Counted from the stretch's first letter, positions 1 to 9,525 are shown. The stretch: 64,000 nt of DNA from Natronomonas sp. CBA1123 (GCF_009741925.1 NZ_WPCC01000005.1:1-64000), one strand, 5' to 3'. Program-made: numbers and translations. Notes: generated from the sequence alone by a model not told the origin.

Positions 1-2
1 GC

Positions 3-242
3 CTCGTCGGCTTCGCGGTGGCGGCGAGCGCAGTCGGCGTCTCCGGCGTGGTCGTCGCGTTGGCCGTCGGCGCACTCGGTGCGATACTCGTCGGAGCGGT
101 CGTCTACGCGATTCTACAGGTGTTCCTCCGATACTACGCCCTGTTCGTGTTGGGGGCGGTGGACGACGAACTCGATTTTCTGGCCGACCGACGGGCGACC
201 CTCGACGGGACCGACGCCGAGGCGGCCGCGCCATCGGAGTAA
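3..242 (+). CDS. C-terminal end of a membrane protein (truncated by window edge)
   Basis: The reading frame is open from the first base, so the gene begins before the window and only about 79 residues are visible. They form a long hydrophobic stretch rich in Val, Ala and Gly, then a motif reading VFLRYYALFVLGAVDDE and a short acidic, alanine-rich tail. A GTG at position 18 could serve as a start, but the residues before it (LVGFA) continue the membrane segment, so an upstream start is more likely. It resembles the C-termini of uncharacterised haloarchaeal multi-pass membrane proteins. No function can be assigned. Confidence 0.6.
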   Translation, partial: LVGFAVAASAVGVSGVVVALAVGALGAILVGAVVYAILQVFLRYYALFVLGAVDDELDFLADRRATLDGTDAEAAAPSE

Positions 243-325
243 TCGAAGGCGTCACGCCGTCTGCTCGGGTGTTTCACTTTCGCTTTGCGGCGTGTTTTTA
301 ACCCACACGGGGCGAAAGAGGACGT

Positions 326-736
326 ATGAGTCAGGCAACGCTCGACGACGACGAACTGTTCGACGAGGCGGCGAGTGAAATGCGCGAGGACGTGGAGTCG
401 AGTCTCGCCGAGGCCCGCGAGGCACTCCCCGAAGCCGACGCCGTCTGGGACACCGACGCCGACAACACCCTTGGCGTGTTGAACGCCCTGAAAGGCGCAC
501 TCGACACAGGCGACGCCGAAGACCACCTCCGGGATGCCAAGAAGTGGTTCGCGATGGGGAAGAAGGCCGACGCCTTCGAGGACGCCGACGACCTCGAATC
601 CGATATCGCCGAACTGGAGGACCTCCTCGACAGCATCGTCAGCGCCCACGAGCAGGTGAGCGAACTCGCCTCGACGGTGCCGGAACTCCGCGGCGCGCTC
701 GAAGACGCCGAAAGCGACGACGAAGACGACGAGTAA
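326..736 (+). CDS. DUF5790-type haloarchaeal acidic helical protein
   Basis: A 136-residue soluble, strongly acidic protein with no signal peptide or membrane segment. It is predicted to be almost entirely helical (heptad-like runs such as DDLESDIAELEDLLDSI) and ends in an Asp/Glu tail. Length and pattern, including the segment HLRDAKKWFAMGKKADAF, match a conserved haloarchaeal family of unknown function that I recognise as DUF5790. The ATG lies about 27 nt downstream of a TTTTTAA-type TATA element near 294-302, consistent with a leaderless transcript. It is convergent with the creatininase-family gene, whose stop follows immediately. Confidence 0.85.
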   Translation: MSQATLDDDELFDEAASEMREDVESSLAEAREALPEADAVWDTDADNTLGVLNALKGALDTGDAEDHLRDAKKWFAMGKKADAFEDADDLESDIAELEDLLDSIVSAHEQVSELASTVPELRGALEDAESDDEDDE

Positions 737-1462
737 TCAGACCGCCCGGGTCGCGACCGCATCGAGCAACTCCGAGAGCGCCCCTGCGGCTTCCGCCAGC
801 AGTTCCTCGCCCAGTTCCTCGGAACCGTTCCGAGGGTCGCCGACGACGCCCGATTCGGTGAACTCCGCGGAGTCATACGCGAGGTTCGTCCCGTTGAGCC
901 ACTCGCCCCACTGCTCGGCGGCACCCTCGGCCGCTTCCTCGGTTCGCTCTTCGTGTACCAACTCCGGCCGGAGGTGCCGCATGAACGACGTTTCCGCGGG
1001 GCCGCCGTGGCCCAACTCCTCGGTGGCGACGGCGTCGAACCACGTGTAGGACACCGCATAGGCGTCGCCGTCGCGGCTGATTCGACCGCAACACTCCCGT
1101 AAAGCGTCGACGTTGCCGCCGTGGCCGTTGACGACCACGACCCGGTCGAAGCCGTGGTATGCGAGGCTCTCCATCGTTTCGCGGACGTACGCACGGAAGG
1201 TGTCCTCGCTGACCCACAGCGTCCCGTCGAAATCGCGGTGCTCCTCGGCGATGCCGACGGGGATGGTCGGCCCGACGACGGCCTCGCCGTCGAAGTCGGC
1301 GGCGTACTGTTCGACGCCCGCCTCCGCAATCGCTTCGGCAGTCATGTAATCGACGCCCAGGGGTGCGTGGGGGCCGTGCTGTTCGGTGCTGCCGACCGGG
1401 AGTACCGCGAGGTCGGTGTCGGCGTCCCGGATATCGGTCCACGTCGACTCGGAAAGGTTCAT
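737..1462 (-). CDS. Creatininase-family amidohydrolase (possibly ArfB-like)
   Basis: A 241-residue protein with the metal-binding signatures of the creatininase superfamily: STEQHGPHAPLG near residue 25, a following Asp in GVDYMTAE, VVNGHGGN near residue 112, and HGGPAETS near residue 155, which should supply the remaining ligand Glu. Family members are cytosolic Zn/Fe/Mn hydrolases of cyclic or formyl amides. In archaea the best-studied one is ArfB, the formamide hydrolase of riboflavin/F420 biosynthesis; bacterial relatives include creatininase and MftE. No riboflavin gene lies nearby, so the substrate is unproven. Confidence 0.85.
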   Translation of the reverse strand: MNLSESTWTDIRDADTDLAVLPVGSTEQHGPHAPLGVDYMTAEAIAEAGVEQYAADFDGEAVVGPTIPVGIAEEHRDFDGTLWVSEDTFRAYVRETMESLAYHGFDRVVVVNGHGGNVDALRECCGRISRDGDAYAVSYTWFDAVATEELGHGGPAETSFMRHLRPELVHEERTEEAAEGAAEQWGEWLNGTNLAYDSAEFTESGVVGDPRNGSEELGEELLAEAAGALSELLDAVATRAV

Positions 1463-1553
1463 ACCGACCCAAAGCGGCGCTGGCGCTTGTAAGCGGTGGT
1501 TGGACTGGAAAAACGCGGTCGCTCACCGGGAGGAGAACGTAGGAAAGCCCGCC

Positions 1554-2087
1554 TTACGCGATGAGGAGTTCCTCGCCGCGCTCGACGCGGATGGTACACG
1601 GCGGGGAAATCTTGTTGTACGCGCGACGGAAGGCGTCCTTCGCTACGGCGGCGTCCTCTGGGTTACACCAGACGGTGAACAGCCGTTCGCCCTTCGGAAT
1701 CCGGGCGGCCGTGCCGACGATTTTCCCGAACGCCTGTCGCATCCCGTCGGAAACACGGTCTGCGCCGGCGCCGGTCGCCTGCTTGTTCTCCCGGATGACC
1801 TGGTGGGGGAACTTCCGGAGAATCATCTTGTAGTCGCCGCCCTCACCGAGTTCCTTCAGCATTCGGCGGTTCGCCGAGAGGCGCGCGGCCTCGAGCGACC
1901 CGTGTCGAATCTGGACTTCCTCGTCGACGATGAGGCTAATCTGGACCGGGTAGTCGTCGGGCTCGGCGTCGATTCGACCCATCTTGTACTGGGCGACCTT
2001 CGACCCCGGGATGCCCGTGATGTACTCCCGTCGCGTGTACGCGGGCTTGTCGATGTCCCGGTACATAGAGGCGGGCTTGTCACTCAT
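1554..2087 (-). CDS. rpl10e: 50S ribosomal protein L10e (L16 family)
   Basis: A 177-residue protein that is the archaeal/eukaryotic counterpart of bacterial L16, a large-subunit protein near the tRNA acceptor sites. Recognisable stretches include [19 protein letters not shown] at the N-terminus, [20 protein letters not shown] in the middle, and the loop segment with [17 protein letters not shown]. Length is normal for haloarchaeal L10e. The gene stands alone rather than in a ribosomal-protein operon and has about 107 nt before the next minus-strand gene upstream. Confidence 0.97.
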   Translation of the reverse strand: MSDKPASMYRDIDKPAYTRREYITGIPGSKVAQYKMGRIDAEPDDYPVQISLIVDEEVQIRHGSLEAARLSANRRMLKELGEGGDYKMILRKFPHQVIRENKQATGAGADRVSDGMRQAFGKIVGTAARIPKGERLFTVWCNPEDAAVAKDAFRRAYNKISPPCTIRVERGEELLIA

Positions 2088-2194
2088 AGTACGTCAGATG
2101 TGGTTGAGTCTGTGGATAAAGGCTTCGAAGCCGACCCGACGTGGGACGGTGTGTCGTAGCGATACGGACGAGCGGCGAAAACGGGTGTCGTGAG

Positions 2195-2989
2195 TCAGCC
2201 GCGATGCGGGAGGAACGCGACCGCACCGAGGAGGAACGCCGCACCGAAACAGTAGACGATGATGTACGTGAGACTCGACATGCGCGTGTCGAAGTAGTCC
2301 TGATTGTCGAGGTCGGCTTGATACCCCTCGACGTCGGTCGACAACACGAGCGTGTCGCCGCCGCGGAACGTCGAGACGTACTGCGTTCCGCCGAGTTCCG
2401 TGGTGTCGCCCTCGGCGAACTCGATGGACTGCGTGGACGTTTCCTCCCACGTGAGGACCGCCTCCGAGGCGGTGACGTTGTCGACGGTCTTCGAGGTGTT
2501 CGCGTGTTGTATCGTATCGCCGACGGCGAAGCTCTCGCGGTTCGGTTCGGGGAGGTACTCGTCGACTGGCTGAGTCGTCCCGTTGCGGTAGCGGACGAAC
2601 TCGGTGCCGTCGTCGGCCGTGTAGGTGGTGTTGTCCACCTCTGGGTCGTTTTCGAGCAGCGTCGGCACGTCGAACTCCTCGACGAGCGTGAAGGACTGCT
2701 CGCCCGCGGCCGTCGTGACGTTGTACTCGCCGCCGTCGTACTCGACGACGGAGTTGTTGGCGAACGTCGTCTGTCCTTGGCTCGTTTGGCTGTATTCGGC
2801 GGTTGCACTCCCGTTCGACACTTCGGTGAACGTGTACGTCGTGCCGCCGAACTCGACGGTGTCTCCCTGTTGGAAGGTGTCCCCTTCGACATCGATAGTC
2901 GGTTCCTCGGCCACCGCCATCACCGAATAGGAGCTGGCGGCCATGACGAGGAAGAAGGCGATGTATATCGCCGCCCATCGTCGTTGCAT
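2195..2989 (-). CDS. Conserved haloarchaeal membrane-anchored extracellular protein
   Basis: A 264-residue protein with an N-terminal hydrophobic segment (residues 6-25), a roughly 200-residue polar, acidic exterior domain rich in Thr, Val and Gly, and a second transmembrane segment near residues 238-258 ending in LPHRG. The exterior part repeats short beta-strand-like motifs such as GDTVEFGGTTYTFTEV and DTTELGGTQYVSTF, suggesting duplicated small beta domains. It contains several N-x-S/T sites. I do not recognise a characterised family. It is probably a cell-surface protein with both ends at the membrane. Confidence 0.75.
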   Translation of the reverse strand: MQRRWAAIYIAFFLVMAASSYSVMAVAEEPTIDVEGDTFQQGDTVEFGGTTYTFTEVSNGSATAEYSQTSQGQTTFANNSVVEYDGGEYNVTTAAGEQSFTLVEEFDVPTLLENDPEVDNTTYTADDGTEFVRYRNGTTQPVDEYLPEPNRESFAVGDTIQHANTSKTVDNVTASEAVLTWEETSTQSIEFAEGDTTELGGTQYVSTFRGGDTLVLSTDVEGYQADLDNQDYFDTRMSSLTYIIVYCFGAAFLLGAVAFLPHRG

Positions 2990-3133
2990 ACGCGGAGGGA
3001 CGAAAGCCCCGCGTATAGGCGTTACTAACTCTTCTCATCCCCCTCGTTCGGACCGGTTCGACCGACGGGTACACGAAGAGCCGTGACAGAGCGAACCACG
3101 GTATAAGTGACCACACATGAGTGGCTCACATCG

Positions 3134-3150
3134 CCAACTGTATATGTTGG
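3134..3150 (+). promoter_or_regulatory. Probable promoter of P1: TATA element inside a small palindrome
   Basis: The element TATAT at 3141-3145 is centred 27 nt before the ATG at 3170, the spacing expected for a leaderless haloarchaeal transcript. It is flanked by the inverted pentamers CCAAC (3134-3138) and GTTGG (3146-3150). Such symmetry over a TATA box could be a repressor site, but this is inference. Confidence 0.55.
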
Positions 3151-3169
3151 CTCACGAGAACGTCACACG

Positions 3170-4263
3170 ATGAGCCAGAGACGACAACTGAGTGCGACGT
3201 TGCTCTCCATCGCCGTCGTCGCGACGATGGTCGGGAGCGTCGTGCTGTTCGGCGCGGCTGTCGCGCCAGCTGCTGCGAGCGACCACACGAAAGACGAAGC
3301 CGAAGACCTCACCGAGCAGTCCGACTTCGAGGTCGTCTTGCCGTACTCGACGGACCACTACCCCGGCGACCAGAACGAAGCCAACGGTAGCATCGAGTAC
3401 TACGCCTCGGGCGGCGACGCCTTCGGCGAAGTTGGAGCAGAAGAGGGGCTGTGGATTGATTACGTCATTATCGACGCCCAGTGGATAGATTACTCCAACT
3501 GCGACGTCTCGAACACGAAGGCCTTCGGCATCGACCGCGGCAACAACAACGACGGAACCCAGACCGACGTCGACCTCGTCCAGAAACAGAAGAACGTCAA
3601 CTTCCGGGACGACGGCATCACCATCGAGATTTACGACTTCAGCGACTTCGCCGGCGACCCGGCGTACATGGCCCCCGAAGACGCCATCGTCGCCGCCCAA
3701 GGCGCCGGCTCACAATCCGGCACCTGCCTGACGATGACGAGCGAACCCGGCTGGTATCAGGTGCAAGGGTTCCTCAACGGCACCGTCGCCGACAACGGCC
3801 CCGACGAAGAGCCCTCCGAGAACGCCGACGAAGTCGGCTTCAAACTGAACTCGAACTACCTCTACGTCTGTGACTGCGACAGCGAACAGGAGGCTCGCGA
3901 ACAGCTCGGCCCGCCGCCGAACGAGGACACCCAGTCTACGGCGACGCCGGAGCCGACCGCAACGCCCGAACCGACTCCGACACCCGACGACACGTCCGAA
4001 TCGACGGCGACACCGGAACCGACCGCAACGCCGGAACCAACCGCAACGCCCGACACCTCGGACTCGGAGGACACCCCCCCCCGAGCCGACCGACGCACCC
4101 GACACGCCACAGCCAACCGACGCGCCGCAGAACACCGCAACGCAGTCCGACGATAGCGGGACGGGCATGACCGCCGACCGCCGGCGCCGGCCCCGGCTTC
4201 GGTCCCGCTGTCGCTGTCCTCGCGTTGCTCGCCAGCGCCCTCGCCGTCATCCGGCGCAGATAA
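3170..4263 (+). pseudogene. P1: surface protein of the P1-P5 family, frameshifted before its PGF-CTERM anchor
   Basis: Starts at ATG 3170 with a signal peptide (cleavage near APAAASDH), then the P-family domain: DHYPGDQNEANGSIEYY, WIDYVIIDAQWIDYSNC, KAFGIDRGNNN, GTCLTMTSEPGWYQ and YLYVCDCDSEQEAREQLG, followed by a Thr/Pro/Glu stalk. A run of nine C (4074-4082) has one C more than the frame needs; reading through it gives an Arg-rich tail stopping at 4156. A second extra base near 4169-4172 is also needed to recover the anchor GPGFGPAVAVLALLASAL and its RRR tail, stopping at 4263. As written, the product would lack the archaeosortase signal and be released rather than anchored. P2-P4 are intact, so this is either a decayed copy, a phase-variable copy or sequence error. 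Confidence 0.8.
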
Positions 4264-4367
4264 ACACCCCCCGTTTTCCGGTTTCTACCGGACATTAACA
4301 ATAATTATAAACCCCAGTGAATAGCCAGCAACAGCGTTAGGAGCGGTGATTCTGCAGTCGTACCTAC

Positions 4368-5468
4368 ATGCACAGCGCAAGGCAGACAGCCGCGACGGTG
4401 CTGGCGACGTTCGTCGTCGTGTCGATGGTCGCAATCGGGGCGACCGCCGGCGCCGTCGCCGCCGACGAACACACGAAAGACGAAGCGCCGAACTTCGACG
4501 ACAAGGCGAACTTCACGATAAATCTCCCGTTCACGACGGACCACTACCCCGGCGACCAAAACCAGCAGAACGGCAGTATCGAGTACTTCGCCTCGGGGGC
4601 GGAAGCCTACGAGGCACAAGGCGCCGAGGAGGGACTGTGGATTGACTACGTCATCATCGACGCCGACTGGATTGACTACTCTGCCTGTTCGACATCGAAC
4701 ACGAAGGCGTTCGGTATCGACCGCGGCAACAACAACAGCGGGACCAACATCGACGAGGACCTCGTCGAACACCAGGTCCGGACGAACTTCCGCGACGACG
4801 GCATCACGATTGACATGTACGACTGGAGCGAGTTCGCGAACGACCCGCCGTATCTCGCCGCCGAGGACGCCATCGTCGCCGCACAGGGCGCTGGTTCGAA
4901 CGACGGACCCTGCCTGACGATGACGAGCGAACCCGGCTGGTACCAGATTCAGGGCTTTCTCAACGGCAGTATCGCGACCGGCTGCACCGAGGAGGGCAAT
5001 CCCGACTGTGAGCCAGAAGACAAGGAGTTCGTCGGCGTGAACGTCAACTCGAACTACGTCTACGTCTGTGAGTGTGAGAACGAACAGGAGGCTCGCGAGC
5101 AACTCGGCCCGCCGCCGGGAGAAGAGCCCGACCCGACGCCGACCCCCACGGAGAGCGGCGAATCGACGCCGACGCCGACCGAGGCATCCGACAGTACTCC
5201 GGAACCGACCGAACCGCCGGAATCCACTCCGGAACCGACCGACCCACCGGACGATACGCCACAACCCACTGACCCGCCCGAAAGCACCACTGCACCCACC
5301 GCAACCCAGTCCAACAGCGGCGGTGGAGGTGGCGGGGGCGGCGGCAACAACGCAGGTGGTGGCAACACCGGCATGACACCCACATCTGGTGGCGGCCCCG
5401 GCTTCGGCCCCGCCGTCGCCATCCTCGCACTCCTCGGCAGCGCGCTGCTCGCCAACCGACGGCGATAA
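4368..5468 (+). CDS. P2: PGF-CTERM-anchored surface protein of the P1-P5 family
   Basis: A 366-residue exported protein. Residues 1-32 are a signal peptide; the family domain follows with HYPGDQNQQNGSIEYF, WIDYVIIDADWIDYSAC, GPCLTMTSEPGWYQIQGF and YVYVCECENEQEAREQLG. Unlike its paralogs it has an extra Cys pair in ATGCTEEGNPDCEPED. A Thr/Pro/Glu stalk and a run of nine Gly lead to the tripartite anchor GPGFGPAVAILALLGSALL with RRR at the end, the PGF-CTERM signal processed by archaeosortase A in haloarchaea. A TATA-like ATTATAAAC lies at about 4303-4312. The function of the domain is unknown. Confidence 0.88.
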   Translation: MHSARQTAATVLATFVVVSMVAIGATAGAVAADEHTKDEAPNFDDKANFTINLPFTTDHYPGDQNQQNGSIEYFASGAEAYEAQGAEEGLWIDYVIIDADWIDYSACSTSNTKAFGIDRGNNNSGTNIDEDLVEHQVRTNFRDDGITIDMYDWSEFANDPPYLAAEDAIVAAQGAGSNDGPCLTMTSEPGWYQIQGFLNGSIATGCTEEGNPDCEPEDKEFVGVNVNSNYVYVCECENEQEAREQLGPPPGEEPDPTPTPTESGESTPTPTEASDSTPEPTEPPESTPEPTDPPDDTPQPTDPPESTTAPTATQSNSGGGGGGGGGNNAGGGNTGMTPTSGGGPGFGPAVAILALLGSALLANRRR

Positions 5469-5587
5469 CCCGTCATTCTGTTTTCTTCCGTTTATTTAGC
5501 GGTTCGTTCACCATCGCCGTGCGTGGTATAAACACCCGAATATGACTGGCATCAGGGATAAGAAAGTCGTGCCCCCCGTTGCCTCCG

Positions 5588-6703
5588 ATGGGACCCGCTA
5601 ATCGACAACGAATCGCGACCCTGTTGTCCATCGCACTGATTACGTCGATGGTCGCCGGGGTCACGCTGTTCGCCGCGGCCGCTGCGCCGGCGGCGGCACA
5701 GGACAGCGTCACGAGAGACGAGGCACCGGACAAGACGGATGCCGCGAACTTCACGGTCAATCTCCCCTTCGCGACCGACCACTACCCCGGTGACCAGAAC
5801 GAACAGAACGGTAGTATCGAGTACTACGCCATCGGTTCACAGGCGTTCTCCGACCTCGATGCGGAGGAAGGCGTTTGGATGAACTACATCATCATCGACG
5901 CCCAGTGGATTGACTACTCCGCCTGCGACATCCCGAACACGAAGGCCTTCGGTCTCGACCGAGACAGCAGTCTTCCCGGCACCCAGTTCGACGAGGACCT
6001 CGTCCAGAAGCAGCGGAACACGAACTTCCTCGACGACGGTATCGAAATCAAGTTCTACGACTTCAGCGACTTCGCCGGTGACCCGCCGTACATGGCCCCC
6101 GAGGACCAAGTCGTCGCCGCCCAGGGCGCCGGCTCGCAGGACGGCACCTGTCTGACGATGACGAGCGAACCCGGCTGGTACCGCCTGCAGGCGTTCCTCA
6201 ACGGCACCGTCGCCGACAACGGCCCCGACGAAGAACCCTCCGACAGCGCCGAAGAAGTCGGCCTGAAACTCCAGTCGAACTACATCTACGTCTGTGAGTG
6301 TGACAGCGAATCCGAAGCCCGCGAACAACTCGGCCCGCCGCCGAACGAGCCCGACGATAACGGCGGCTCCGAATCCACGCCCGAACCAACCGCGACGCCC
6401 GAATCCACGCCGACGCCGACGGAGGCGCCAGACAGTACTCCGGAACCGACCGAACCGCCGGAATCCACTCCGGAACCGACCGACCCACCGGACGACACGC
6501 CACAACCCACTGACCCGCCCGAAAGCACGACGGCACCCACCGCAACCCAGTCCAACAACGGCGGTGGCGGAGGCGGCGGCAACGACGGCGGTGGCGGCAA
6601 CACCGGTATGACACCTACATCCGGCGAAGGCCCCGGATTCGGCCCCGCCGTCGCCATCCTCGCACTCCTCGGCAGCGCGCTGCTCGCCAACCGACGGCGA
6701 TAA
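5588..6703 (+). CDS. P3: PGF-CTERM-anchored surface protein of the P1-P5 family
   Basis: I take the ATG at 5588 as start rather than the TTG nine bases earlier, because the signal peptide then begins with a short basic segment (MGPANRQR) and ends near APAAAQDS. The 371-residue product has the same domain as P2 and P4 (DHYPGDQNEQNGSIEYY, QWIDYSACDIPNTKAFG, DGTCLTMTSEPGWYRLQ, VCECDSESEAREQLG), a Thr/Pro stalk, a Gly-rich run and the PGF-CTERM anchor GPGFGPAVAILALLGSALL plus RRR. The stalk and anchor are nearly identical in DNA to those of P2 although the domains have diverged. It is probably lipid-anchored outside the cell after archaeosortase processing. Confidence 0.88.
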   Translation: MGPANRQRIATLLSIALITSMVAGVTLFAAAAAPAAAQDSVTRDEAPDKTDAANFTVNLPFATDHYPGDQNEQNGSIEYYAIGSQAFSDLDAEEGVWMNYIIIDAQWIDYSACDIPNTKAFGLDRDSSLPGTQFDEDLVQKQRNTNFLDDGIEIKFYDFSDFAGDPPYMAPEDQVVAAQGAGSQDGTCLTMTSEPGWYRLQAFLNGTVADNGPDEEPSDSAEEVGLKLQSNYIYVCECDSESEAREQLGPPPNEPDDNGGSESTPEPTATPESTPTPTEAPDSTPEPTEPPESTPEPTDPPDDTPQPTDPPESTTAPTATQSNNGGGGGGGNDGGGGNTGMTPTSGEGPGFGPAVAILALLGSALLANRRR

Positions 6704-6832
6704 CCCGACCATTACTGGTTTTATTGCGCCGCATATCCGGGTCAAGCGCCCGGTTCCCCGCCGCGGGGGATATAAACTGCCTCGAATACCCTGCAATACG
6801 GTTAGCGTCAAGTCGGTACAGTGTTCCCACGA

Positions 6833-7900
6833 ATGCGTAGACAGAGACGTGCAACGTCGCTTGCAGTCCTCGTCATCGCGGGGACGCTTGCCGGCGTTTC
6901 GGTTCTCACTGTCCCAGCGACCCCCGTCGCTGCGGACGAACACACCAAAGACCAGGCAGCGAACTTCGACGGACAGGCGAATCTCACGGTGAACTTCCCG
7001 TATGCGACCGACCACTACCCCGGCGACCGAAACGAGGCCAACGGCAGCATCGAGTACTTCGCCTCGGGCGCGGAGGCCTTCAAGGAACTCGACGCCGAGG
7101 AGGGCGTCTTCCTCGATTACGTCATCATCGACGCCCAGTGGATAGATTACTCCAACTGCGATATTCCGAACACGAAGGCTTTCGGCATCGACCGCGGCGG
7201 CAACAACCCCGGAACGCAGGTCGATGTCGACCTCGTCCAGAAACAGAAGAACGTCGACTTCCGGGACGACGGCATCACCATCAATCTCTACGACTTCAGC
7301 GACTTCGCGGGGGACCCGCCGTACATGGCCGCCGAAGATGCCATCGTCGCCGCACAGGGCGCCGGCTCGCAGGACGGCACCTGCCTGACGGTGACGAGCG
7401 AACCCGGCTGGTATCAGATTCAGGGCTTTCTCAACGGCACCGTCGCCGACAACGGCCCCGACGAAGAGCCATCGTCCAACGCGCGCGAGGCGGGCGTGAA
7501 CGTGAACTCGAACTACCTCTACGTCTGTGAGTGTGACAGCGAATCCGAAGCCCGCGAACAGCTCGGTCCGCCGCCGGGGGAGGAACCGCAGTCCACGGCG
7601 ACACCGGAACCGACCGCAACGCCCGAATCGACGCCGACACCGACGGAAGCCCCCGACAACACCGCAACACCCGAACCCACCGAACCGCCCGAGAACACAC
7701 CCGAGCCGACCGACGCACCCGACACGCCCCAACCTACCGACCCACCGGAGCGGACAGCGGCACCGACAGCGACCCAATCCGACACCGGCGGTAACGGCGG
7801 CACCGGCATGACGCCGACTGCCGGCGCCGGACCCGGGTTCGGTGCCGTCCTCGCCGTGTTCGCGTTGCTCGCCAGCGCGCTACTCGCCCGGCGAACGTAG
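6833..7900 (+). CDS. P4: PGF-CTERM-anchored surface protein of the P1-P5 family
   Basis: The ATG at 6833 gives a typical signal peptide (MRRQRRATSLAVLVIAGTL, cleavage near PVAADEH); a GTG at 6821 is a possible alternative. The 355-residue protein carries the family domain with Cys in DYSNCDIPNTKAFG, DGTCLTVTSEPGWYQ and YVCECDSESEAREQLG. Its stalk of TPEPT-type repeats lacks the long Gly run of P2 and P3, and the anchor is GPGFGAVLAVFALLASALL with a short ARRT tail. A TATA-like GATATAAAC is at about 6768-6776. It is the last member before the ABC transporter genes, 161 nt upstream of the binding-protein start. Confidence 0.88.
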   Translation: MRRQRRATSLAVLVIAGTLAGVSVLTVPATPVAADEHTKDQAANFDGQANLTVNFPYATDHYPGDRNEANGSIEYFASGAEAFKELDAEEGVFLDYVIIDAQWIDYSNCDIPNTKAFGIDRGGNNPGTQVDVDLVQKQKNVDFRDDGITINLYDFSDFAGDPPYMAAEDAIVAAQGAGSQDGTCLTVTSEPGWYQIQGFLNGTVADNGPDEEPSSNAREAGVNVNSNYLYVCECDSESEAREQLGPPPGEEPQSTATPEPTATPESTPTPTEAPDNTATPEPTEPPENTPEPTDAPDTPQPTDPPERTAAPTATQSDTGGNGGTGMTPTAGAGPGFGAVLAVFALLASALLARRT

Positions 7901-8061
7901 CGCCACACGGCCGAACGAACTCGCCGTCTGCACGGAGCTTTTTCATCGGATTTGACAGTTCTGCCGTCATGAACGGGCCGGTGATTCGCCGTATCCGTCT
8001 TAAACGGCCGGACAACACCAGCACAACACACATTTGCACCTGTTAAATATTGAGGACACAC

Positions 8062-9525
8062 ATGGCAGACCTGCCAGCTAACGAACAGAGTGATGAAGAA
8101 GACGGGCGCCTCGACAGGCGTTCGATACTGAAGTACGGAGGGGCCGGCGCGCTGACCGCCGGGCTCGCCGGCTGTCAGTCGCCGCAGAACCCCGCACCCG
8201 GGTTCCCGTTCCGCGGACAGGAAGAGCCACCTGACGAAGACGACGACGGAACCGGCGAAACCGGAAACAGCGACGGCGCTCTCTCGGGAGAGACCCTGAA
8301 CGTCGGCGTCCTCGCGCCGATGAACCTCCCGCTCGGGCGGTCGATGTGGAACGGTGCCCGACAGGCGGCGGAGGAACTGAACAACAACGGTGGCATCCTC
8401 GGTGCCACGGTCAACGTCAAACTCGGTAACACAGAAGTGTCGCCGGGGAAGGCCCAATCCGAGCACCGACGACTCGTCCTGCAGGAGAACTGCGATATGA
8501 CCTGTGGCATCTTCCTCGGGTCGGCGCTGCTGCAGACGCTTCCGTCTATCGCCAACCAGGAGACCGTCCACATCACCAGCGCCTCGGCCGACCCCCGCGC
8601 CGGGAAGTTGGTCTCGAAGACCAACGACGACATCACCGGCGAGGGCGGGGAGAACGAGTACGAGCGATTCAAGTACCACTTCCGTGCCGGACCGCTGCAC
8701 CTGCTCGATCTCGCCGACGCGATGTTGGAGTTCGTCGAGGCGAACAAAGAGGAGTACGGTTGGGAGAAGGCCGCGCTGCTGACCGAGAACCTCGGTGAGT
8801 TCACGCCGTACGCCGACCGACTCGGGAACCGCCTCAGCGACGTCATCGAGGTCCCCGTTTCGGAACGGCCGGGCGGCGTCAGTGACTGGTCGCCGCTGTT
8901 CAACGAAATCGAGGACAACGACTGCGACGTGGCCATCGTCGGGATGGCACTCATCGGCACCACCGCGGTCAACCAGTGGGCCCAACAGGAGCGTGACTTC
9001 GAGTTCGGCGGCATCCACGTCCCCAGCCAGGCGTTCAGTTACTGGGAGTCCACCGGCGGCAACGTCGAACACGTGTTCACGATGAACGCGATGACGCCCC
9101 AGACCTCGAACACCGAACAGACGCAGCCGTTCGTCGAGGCCTACCGCGAGAAGTGGGACTCGGTGCCCATCTACAGCGGGGCGCTGACCTACGACGTGAT
9201 TACCCTCGCCGAACAGGCGATTACCGCCGCCGTCGAGGGTGAGGACCTCGAAGAGATTCCGGACAGCAACACGCTGATTCCGTACCTCGAGGACGGGACG
9301 TTCACCGGCAGTACGGTGCTCAGCGAGTTCCAGTTCACGCCCGCGGACGCAACGTACGCCCACGAGCCACAGTGGACGTCCATCGAGGAGACGGGTGTGC
9401 CCGTCTTCCAGCAGTGGCAGAAGGACCCCGAGGTCCGGGAGGACTACGGGACGATGCACTCCTTTGCACCGCCACAGAACAAGAGCGCGGACAAAACGAT
9501 TCCAGACTGGGTGAGTAGTAACTAA
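8062..9525 (+). CDS. ABC transporter solute-binding lipoprotein, branched-chain amino acid/amide type
   Basis: I chose the ATG at 8062, preceded by a GAGG element, over a TTG at 8050. The N-terminus has a twin-arginine signal and lipobox (DRRSILKYGG then GLAGC near residue 43), so it is exported folded and lipid-anchored. After an acidic linker the periplasmic-binding fold type I begins (LNVGVLAPMNLPLGRSMWNG, LNNNGGILGATVNV), as in LivJ/LivK and amide/urea receptors. Its stop overlaps the start of the permease gene by one base. The ligand cannot be read from sequence. Confidence 0.93.
   Translation: MADLPANEQSDEEDGRLDRRSILKYGGAGALTAGLAGCQSPQNPAPGFPFRGQEEPPDEDDDGTGETGNSDGALSGETLNVGVLAPMNLPLGRSMWNGARQAAEELNNNGGILGATVNVKLGNTEVSPGKAQSEHRRLVLQENCDMTCGIFLGSALLQTLPSIANQETVHITSASADPRAGKLVSKTNDDITGEGGENEYERFKYHFRAGPLHLLDLADAMLEFVEANKEEYGWEKAALLTENLGEFTPYADRLGNRLSDVIEVPVSERPGGVSDWSPLFNEIEDNDCDVAIVGMALIGTTAVNQWAQQERDFEFGGIHVPSQAFSYWESTGGNVEHVFTMNAMTPQTSNTEQTQPFVEAYREKWDSVPIYSGALTYDVITLAEQAITAAVEGEDLEEIPDSNTLIPYLEDGTFTGSTVLSEFQFTPADATYAHEPQWTSIEETGVPVFQQWQKDPEVREDYGTMHSFAPPQNKSADKTIPDWVSSN

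Noticed and set aside
3170-7900. Insertion sequence or transposon as the cause of the P-gene array
   Set aside because: No transposase, terminal inverted repeats or target duplications are visible; simple tandem duplication explains the array.
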